This document shows, piece by piece, positions 58,963 to 64,000 of a stretch of DNA of 64,000 nucleotides. Within the stretch, counting starts at the first letter, position 1. Each line of letters opens with the position of its first letter. The notes beneath the pieces are model-generated. The model was not told the DNA's origin, ran no database searches, and saw only the letters and a list, made by a program, of their open reading frames with translations. Made by a program: the position numbers and the translations under genes. The stretch comes from Bacteroides caecimuris (GTDB taxonomy: Bacteria > Bacteroidota > Bacteroidia > Bacteroidales > Bacteroidaceae), in the NCBI RefSeq assembly GCF_001688725.2, contig NZ_CP015401.2, forward strand, positions 3,596,001 through 3,660,000, read 5' to 3'.

Positions 58963-58980
58963 GTCGAATTTATTTTTTTA

Positions 58981-59796
58981 TTAATTGATACGTTTAACTT
59001 TTATATTCAATGTACGGTCCAACGGGCGAGCACTGACGCCTTCGATGATAATCGGGAAGGTGAATTCTGCTTTCGCACCGACAGGAATCAATGAAGCGTC
59101 TACTGTGACTACGATATCACCTTCTCCGCCCGGCGGAATCACTGCCGGCTCGGTGTGGAAGGTGACGTAGGCAGGAAGTATCGGGGCAGTCAGCTGCATA
59201 GGTTTACTGCTGCTGTTGCCGCAGAAGATACGTTCCGTAGACCGATGTCCGGTTCTCACCTCACCGAAGGTCATTGTGTTTTGCTTTAGCCGTAACTTCC
59301 CCATTGAATATGGGAAACGTGCCCATTCATCCTTACCCGGAAGTACGTCTCCCGTCAGGGTAAGCCGTGCTACGGGTGTCTTGTCCGAAGAGGAGAGGTA
59401 GACAAACACATGGGTGTCTATCGTGCCGGGATGATTCTTCGGGTGAAACGTCAAGTTGACGACCTGTTGCTTGCCGGGCAACAGTTCCTTGCTGTCGAAC
59501 CCGACGGTGACGCAACTGCACGTCGGTGTGGCACGCTTGATGAGGAGAGGACGGTTGCTTACATTGGTGCAGACAAACCGATAGGTTACAGGAACATCGT
59601 CTTCAGTCAGTGTACCTATGTTCTGCACGCTCTTTTCGAATCGCAGTACTCGTTCCGCCTGTTTCATCAATGAAGGATTCAGCAACGAATCTCTCCTTGC
59701 TTGCAGGGAAGCGGGGCTGTTCTGTGCGTGTAGTGCTCCGAACAGCCCTGTTCCCACAAGGAATACAACTATTCTTATTAGACTAAAGAACTTCAT
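58981..59796 (-). CDS. DUF1573 protein (Ig-like repeats)
   Basis: 271 residues. Signal peptide (IRIVVFLVGTGLFGALHAQN). The conserved DUF1573 block is VTYRFVCTNVSNRPLLIKRA, then TPTCSCVTVGFDSKELLPGK and VNLTFHPKNHPGTIDTHVFV. A second Ig-like domain follows (MTFGEVRTGHRSTERIFCGN). Such proteins are exported and of unknown function; they often accompany surface systems. 15 nt after the protease gene. Confidence 0.8.
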   Translation of the reverse strand: MKFFSLIRIVVFLVGTGLFGALHAQNSPASLQARRDSLLNPSLMKQAERVLRFEKSVQNIGTLTEDDVPVTYRFVCTNVSNRPLLIKRATPTCSCVTVGFDSKELLPGKQQVVNLTFHPKNHPGTIDTHVFVYLSSSDKTPVARLTLTGDVLPGKDEWARFPYSMGKLRLKQNTMTFGEVRTGHRSTERIFCGNSSSKPMQLTAPILPAYVTFHTEPAVIPPGGEGDIVVTVDASLIPVGAKAEFTFPIIIEGVSARPLDRTLNIKVKRIN

Positions 59797-59811
59797 TGTC
59801 TCATCAGGTGA

Positions 59812-61905
59812 TTACAGCCAACCGTTGTCATTAGCTTTCTTCCGAACGGTCACGACGATGGTCTGTTCCATTCCGACACTTGGTTTTACGGTGATGCGTG
59901 CCGTTCCGGTGGCAATGCCGGTCACCTCCATCAGAGTACCGTTGACTACCGTTACTTTAGCGATGTTGGCATCAGACGACGTACAGGTGTAAGTGAGTTT
60001 CTCACCATCCACGAAGTAATACGCCAAGTTGGTGGTCGACGTTGTGTTTTCCGCTACGTAGACGTTGGGTACTTTCATCTCCGTTCCGTTGCCTTCGATA
60101 TTGTTGAGCAACAAAGCGGCATTGGCTACTCCGGTTCCCATTTTGCCGATATACTTCGACAGTTCCAGCTGTGCAGGCGAAGCCCCTGGCGATGTATGGT
60201 TGCGGTAATAAGTTTTCTTTTTGCCACCGCCATACCAAGTATCTACCGGTTTGACAGATTCTTTCAGCAGACCGATGAACTCGGACGCTTTGAAGTGGCG
60301 GCGCAGTTTCACTGCATACGACAAGCCTAAAGCGGCTACTCCCGACACGTGCGGACAAGCCATCGAAGTACCGTCCATGTAACCGTAGGCGGGGGTACCG
60401 TTCTTCATCATAGTGGAAAGAATGGAACCGGCATAAGGACCGTTTTCTTCCCAAAACTCGGGCGATTCCTTGCCGATAGCAGCGTAGTATTCCGTATCAC
60501 CTCCGGGTGCGCAAATGTCTATTTCCACACCATAGTTGGTGTAAGACGCCGGTGTGAAGTCGGCCGCTGTAGAACTTACAGTGACACATTTGGAGTATGC
60601 GCCTGGATAAGCAGGGATACCTGCATACTCGTTGCCGGCAGCGAAGATGGCGAGTCCGCCTTCAATGACACCGTTGGGCGAACCTGCGTTGTGGATGAAG
60701 TAGTCCAAGGCCTCTTTTTCGAGTGGATAGGTTGTTTCCCATTCCTTTTGCGTAGCTGGACCGGGGCTGAATCCTTCGGCAATGTTGGCATCTGCTGAAT
60801 TGTAGCCCCAACTGCACTGCAAAATGACAGCCCCGTTGTCTGCCGCATATTTGATGGCTTTGGCTTCAGCGGTGAGTGTAACGCCTGCGTCGCCTGCAAA
60901 TACTTGGCATGCCATGATTTTCACGCCCGAGCCGGGAGTGCCGTTACCTCCGGCGATACCGCATACACCTACTTCGTTGCCGTTCATGGCAGCGATGGTC
61001 CCTGCCACATGCGTGCCGTGACCAGTGTCGTATTCCGACGACCATGTGATGTTTCCGGAATTTTCTACGAAGTTGTAGCCGTGTTTGTCGTCTACATAAC
61101 CGTTGTTGTCGGCGTCTTTTCCGGCGTTAAACTCTTCGCCTTCGTTTACCCAAATGTTGTCTTTCAAGTCAGGGTGGGTAAGCATCACTCCCTCGTCCAA
61201 TACGGCAACAATAATGGAGGGGTCTCCTGTGCATTTCTTCCACGCTTCGTAACAGCCTACGTCGCATCCCTCTACGGCTCCGTTGTTGAGCGGATTCTGG
61301 TTCTCAAAGTCGTACGTACCTGTATTGTTGTAATGCCATTGATAGATCAGTCCCGGGTCTGTGAACGTAGCCGATGCTCTGCCGGTGCGGGTTGCAGCAT
61401 GGCGTTGCAATGCCGATTCATTGACGTATACCCGATGTGCATCGGTCTTGTAGGCGCGCTTGATGTGACTATTTCCTTGCACCTTGGAAATTTCTCCTAA
61501 TTGAGAGATACGTTGGGCAGCTTCTTTCAGGTCGGTATCCTTGTCGAACTTCACTAAATACCACAGATGCAATCCTGCAGCACGGGTACGTTCTTCGTTC
61601 TTGGCGTCTGCCGGGAAGATGCGCTCGAAGTGATACCCGCCTAAGATGTCGAGTATCTCATCGGTCGAAGGAATCCCCGAGCGGGTGGACACACCGCCGT
61701 TTCTGGCGGCACGGGTCAGTGCGCGGTCAAGGATTTCCGTCATTTCGGGTTTGAATTTGATGATAAGTTCGCCTGCTGTTACGTCAGCGGGAAACCGGAT
61801 TTCCGTGTCTCCTGCCGAAACAGGCGTCTGCTCTGCCTGCTCGTGGTCCGAGCAGGCGGTCAGCGCCAATCCCAACAGAAGTGTATATAAGAATCTATTT
61901 CTCAT
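59812..61905 (-). CDS. Subtilisin-like (S8) serine protease lipoprotein
   Basis: 697 residues. Lipobox (LLLGLALTACSDHEQ), an inhibitor/propeptide-like N-terminal region (about 40-170), then the S8 catalytic domain. The triad is Asp in IVAVLDEGVMLTHPDL, His in DTGHGTHVAGTIAAMN and Ser in YMDGTSMACPHVSGVAALGL. The Asn of the oxyanion hole lies in FAAGNEYAGIPAYPGA. A C-terminal BIg2-like domain ends the protein (ANIAKVTVVNGTLMEVTGIA). Cell-surface protease, target unknown. All catalytic residues look intact. Confidence 0.9.
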   Translation of the reverse strand: MRNRFLYTLLLGLALTACSDHEQAEQTPVSAGDTEIRFPADVTAGELIIKFKPEMTEILDRALTRAARNGGVSTRSGIPSTDEILDILGGYHFERIFPADAKNEERTRAAGLHLWYLVKFDKDTDLKEAAQRISQLGEISKVQGNSHIKRAYKTDAHRVYVNESALQRHAATRTGRASATFTDPGLIYQWHYNNTGTYDFENQNPLNNGAVEGCDVGCYEAWKKCTGDPSIIVAVLDEGVMLTHPDLKDNIWVNEGEEFNAGKDADNNGYVDDKHGYNFVENSGNITWSSEYDTGHGTHVAGTIAAMNGNEVGVCGIAGGNGTPGSGVKIMACQVFAGDAGVTLTAEAKAIKYAADNGAVILQCSWGYNSADANIAEGFSPGPATQKEWETTYPLEKEALDYFIHNAGSPNGVIEGGLAIFAAGNEYAGIPAYPGAYSKCVTVSSTAADFTPASYTNYGVEIDICAPGGDTEYYAAIGKESPEFWEENGPYAGSILSTMMKNGTPAYGYMDGTSMACPHVSGVAALGLSYAVKLRRHFKASEFIGLLKESVKPVDTWYGGGKKKTYYRNHTSPGASPAQLELSKYIGKMGTGVANAALLLNNIEGNGTEMKVPNVYVAENTTSTTNLAYYFVDGEKLTYTCTSSDANIAKVTVVNGTLMEVTGIATGTARITVKPSVGMEQTIVVTVRKKANDNGWL

Positions 61906-61941
61906 GTTTACTTGTTAGATAATTGTTCTTGTAAATGATTA

Positions 61942-63930
61942 CTACTCTGCGTTTTCCGTCGAGGAGTTGGCTACAAAACGACGGTAGTAGAGCGGATAGG
62001 CAACTCCCGATACGGTTGTGTTGCTGCCGGGGTCTTCTGCTCCGTAATAATACGTAAAGTCGAAGTTGTCCGCGTCTATGTTGCTGAATCCTACCAATTC
62101 TCCAGCGGAGTTCTTACCTCTTTCCTGCTGGATAAAGAATCCGATTTCCGGATACCATGCTGCAAAGTAAGGATGGAAAAGCACCCAGTTGGGCAGTTTT
62201 CCGGTGAGGAAGTTCAGGTTGATAGAGAGATAGCGGGTCTTGGGCAATACACGCGGAATTTCCTGACCAGTCACGGTTTCCGTTGTCTCATCGGTAGCTG
62301 TGAATGTTACTGGATTGTCATCCGTGAGCAACCAACGGCACGTGTCGCCTACCAATTTGTCGAGGTAGTCTGCCTTTTCGGTCGAGAAGTCGTCAGACGT
62401 GTAGTGTGTCGGTCTGCCCGCTCTCTCGAGTGCCGTTTCCATCTCTTCGTCTGTCGGCAGTTCACCTTCAATGAAGTTGTAAGCAAGCGTCAGCGATTGC
62501 AGATTTTCCCACAGAAGCAGGCTAAGAAGAGCGTCTCTTTCGTTTCCTCTCGAAACATTGACAAACAGTCCGATGGGGCGTCCGTTGTACTTACCGCCTT
62601 GTACCAGTGTCAGGTCGGAGAGTGAGTCGGTACGACGCGAACCATTCAGTGCGAGCGAAGTCAAGTACGGGAAATTCTCTTTGTTGACCACTTTCGTAAT
62701 AGTCGACAGAGTAGCAAAGTTGGTTGCCGACAGACTCAGTGCTTTCAGTCCTGCATAGCCTTCGTTCGTGGCGCCTCCCAATTTGGCGAAGTTTGCCGGC
62801 AGAGAGGTGATACCGTACGAATAGAGAACCAACTCTTTCAGATGCTTCAACTCGCAGATTTCCTCGCCCAAGTGAATGTCGCGGATTTGTGAGTTGGCGT
62901 TGCTGCGGATGGAGAACGACTCCAAATATTTCAGGTAACGCACTTCCTTCGGCAAGGATTCGCCCTCTTTCATGTCAATCATAACAAAGTTTACCGAACG
63001 TATGCGTCCCACCGCTTCTTCGCACGGCAAGTCCTTGTCGGTAGCTTCCCACAGCGTCACGTTTTCCCAGTTCTGCATATTTTCGCTGGTTTCAAATTTA
63101 ATCATGCTCTGCACCTTCTCGTTGATGGTGATGACTGCCAGTGAGTCGCCCGCACGGTTGTCTTCAATCTTGAGGGCAGGTTTTTGTCTGACGGTGAGCA
63201 CAACATCCTCTATCGGGTTGCCGTTGTCGTCTACCAACTGATCGTTTGCCGGGTCCATCGGCACGAGGTGAATCTTTGCTACGCGAACGAAGGGAGCTGT
63301 ATTCATTTCCCAACGGAAGTTGGCTTTCACCGTACGCGGACGGGCTTTTCTGTCCAAGTCCACCGCCAAGTCATCCTGCCGGGGTTGGGTGAGCCATCCG
63401 GTGCGTTCGGATTCGTATTCGGCTTTCTCCTCATCCGACTGTGTGCCGTCGAAAGCATATTCGACGCTCCCGATTTTGAAATTGATATTAGTAGATACCA
63501 CCATCTCGAACGTACGTTTCTCATAACGCGCCGAGTTCTCGATTTCCACATCCGTTTCGTTCAGCAAAATCTGTTTGCCGAAACCGAATTGCGTGACGGT
63601 GATAAGTTTCTGTCCCGCCTGCTCGGAAGAGAAACGGATTTGCGCCGTGCGCGCCGTATTCTCTAACGTAGAGTCGATGGTGAGCTGACATTCGGCCGCT
63701 CCCAATCCGTTTGCTGGAGAGACGGCAATCCAGGGTTTGGATGCGCCTGCCACCCAGCTTATGTCTGACAACACGGCAATCTTCTCCAGTCCGCCTTCCG
63801 GGCCGATTGCAATTTCTTCTTTGTCCGTCAGCAATCCACCGGGAAGTTCCGTCTTGTTGTCGTCCTTGCATGAGGTGATGCACCCTGTGCAAAGTACCAG
63901 TCCTGCTATGACTTTATGTAAATATTTCAT
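61942..63930 (-). CDS. BACON/leucine-rich surface lipoprotein
   Basis: 662 residues. Lipobox (LVLCTGCITSCKDDNKTE). The BACON-like domain at about 35-115 (GGLEKIAVLSDISWVAGASK, PWIAVSPANGLGAAECQLTI) is followed by a second Ig-like region and a leucine-rich-repeat section at about 320-500 (LKHLKELVLYSYGITSLPAN, LKALSLSATNFATLSTITKV, LTSLALNGSRRTDSLSDLTL). The repeats suggest a protein or glycan-binding surface. First complete gene of the leftward operon; a further gene lies upstream. Confidence 0.8.
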   Translation of the reverse strand: MKYLHKVIAGLVLCTGCITSCKDDNKTELPGGLLTDKEEIAIGPEGGLEKIAVLSDISWVAGASKPWIAVSPANGLGAAECQLTIDSTLENTARTAQIRFSSEQAGQKLITVTQFGFGKQILLNETDVEIENSARYEKRTFEMVVSTNINFKIGSVEYAFDGTQSDEEKAEYESERTGWLTQPRQDDLAVDLDRKARPRTVKANFRWEMNTAPFVRVAKIHLVPMDPANDQLVDDNGNPIEDVVLTVRQKPALKIEDNRAGDSLAVITINEKVQSMIKFETSENMQNWENVTLWEATDKDLPCEEAVGRIRSVNFVMIDMKEGESLPKEVRYLKYLESFSIRSNANSQIRDIHLGEEICELKHLKELVLYSYGITSLPANFAKLGGATNEGYAGLKALSLSATNFATLSTITKVVNKENFPYLTSLALNGSRRTDSLSDLTLVQGGKYNGRPIGLFVNVSRGNERDALLSLLLWENLQSLTLAYNFIEGELPTDEEMETALERAGRPTHYTSDDFSTEKADYLDKLVGDTCRWLLTDDNPVTFTATDETTETVTGQEIPRVLPKTRYLSINLNFLTGKLPNWVLFHPYFAAWYPEIGFFIQQERGKNSAGELVGFSNIDADNFDFTYYYGAEDPGSNTTVSGVAYPLYYRRFVANSSTENAE

Positions 63931-63945
63931 TTTCTATCTATCAGT

Positions 63946-64000
63946 TTATTGTTTAAGAGTGTCGCAACCTCGGATATCCTGGGTCTTGTCGTAAATCAGC
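63946..64000 (-). CDS. C-terminal end of an upstream gene (partial)
   Basis: The last 17 codons before a TAA at 63946-63948, reading LIYDKTQDIRGCDTLKQ, are open to the right edge of the window. The stop is 16 nt before the BACON/LRR start, so it is the preceding gene of the operon. Too short to identify. Confidence 0.45.
   Translation of the reverse strand, partial: LIYDKTQDIRGCDTLKQ

Overview
The window comes from a member of the Bacteroidales (Bacteroides/Parabacteroides/Prevotella type). The evidence is the CTnDOT-style traA-traQ conjugation operon, the mobABC set, many Bacteroidota family genes (DUF1573, BACON, TonB-dependent receptor, DUF3871, DUF4120) and repeated TAnnTTTG (-7) promoter boxes. 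Most of it (about 8.8-57.6 kb) is the body of a large integrative conjugative element; the flanks look like chromosome or cargo. No integrase, excisionase, antibiotic-resistance gene, tRNA or rRNA was found, so the element ends cannot be fixed.

Layout. 1-6.6 kb (minus): the front part of a TonB-dependent outer-membrane receptor, Ig-like and small lipoproteins, two outer-membrane beta-barrels and hypothetical secreted proteins. 6.9-8.75 kb (plus): a LytS-type histidine kinase and LytTR response regulator, with three copies of one 10-mer in the upstream gap. 8.8-12.9 kb (minus): a PRTRC cassette (E, C, F, B, ThiF). 13.3-18 kb (minus): small membrane protein, type IA topoisomerase, DUF4099 and DUF3945 proteins. 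18.9-21.2 kb (plus): an RloA/RloB defence-like pair with its own promoter, operator-like repeats and strong terminator. 21.4-26.8 kb (minus): small accessory genes, then coupling protein MobC, relaxase MobB and MobA. 27.4-44.4 kb (plus): ParA and the tra operon; traG (VirB4-type ATPase) is interrupted by a 2.49-kb group II intron carrying an RT/maturase/HNH protein. 44.4-57.4 kb (minus): about 16 accessory genes, including an ArdA-like protein, a J-domain protein and a 1000-residue DNA methyltransferase-helicase fusion. 58.5-64 kb (minus): a surface/lipoprotein operon (lipocalin-like, DUF1573, subtilisin-like protease, BACON/leucine-rich protein).

Main discovery candidate. Six long imperfect palindromes (150-172 bp) with one shared architecture, plus one divergent copy, lie upstream of the accessory minus-strand operons, and none precedes mob or tra. 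In each canonical copy the arm distal to the gene carries GACCTTGC, then 22 nt (23 in one copy), then a Bacteroides -7 box (TACCTTTG or close). When the plus strand is folded, that box falls in an unpaired bubble and the gene-proximal arm is the template, so transcription would run into the downstream gene. In duplex DNA the gene-proximal arm has no proper -7 box. This is the logic of the single-stranded-DNA promoters (Frpo/ssi) of proteobacterial plasmid leading regions, and one copy sits directly in front of an ArdA-like antirestriction gene. The inference is a Bacteroidota system of ssDNA promoters that switches on protective genes as the transferred strand enters the recipient; it predicts that the plus strand is the transferred strand. 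A second shared signal, a GATGACA direct repeat with 10-bp period, lies upstream of parA-tra, traE and the DUF3945 operon and may be a common operator.
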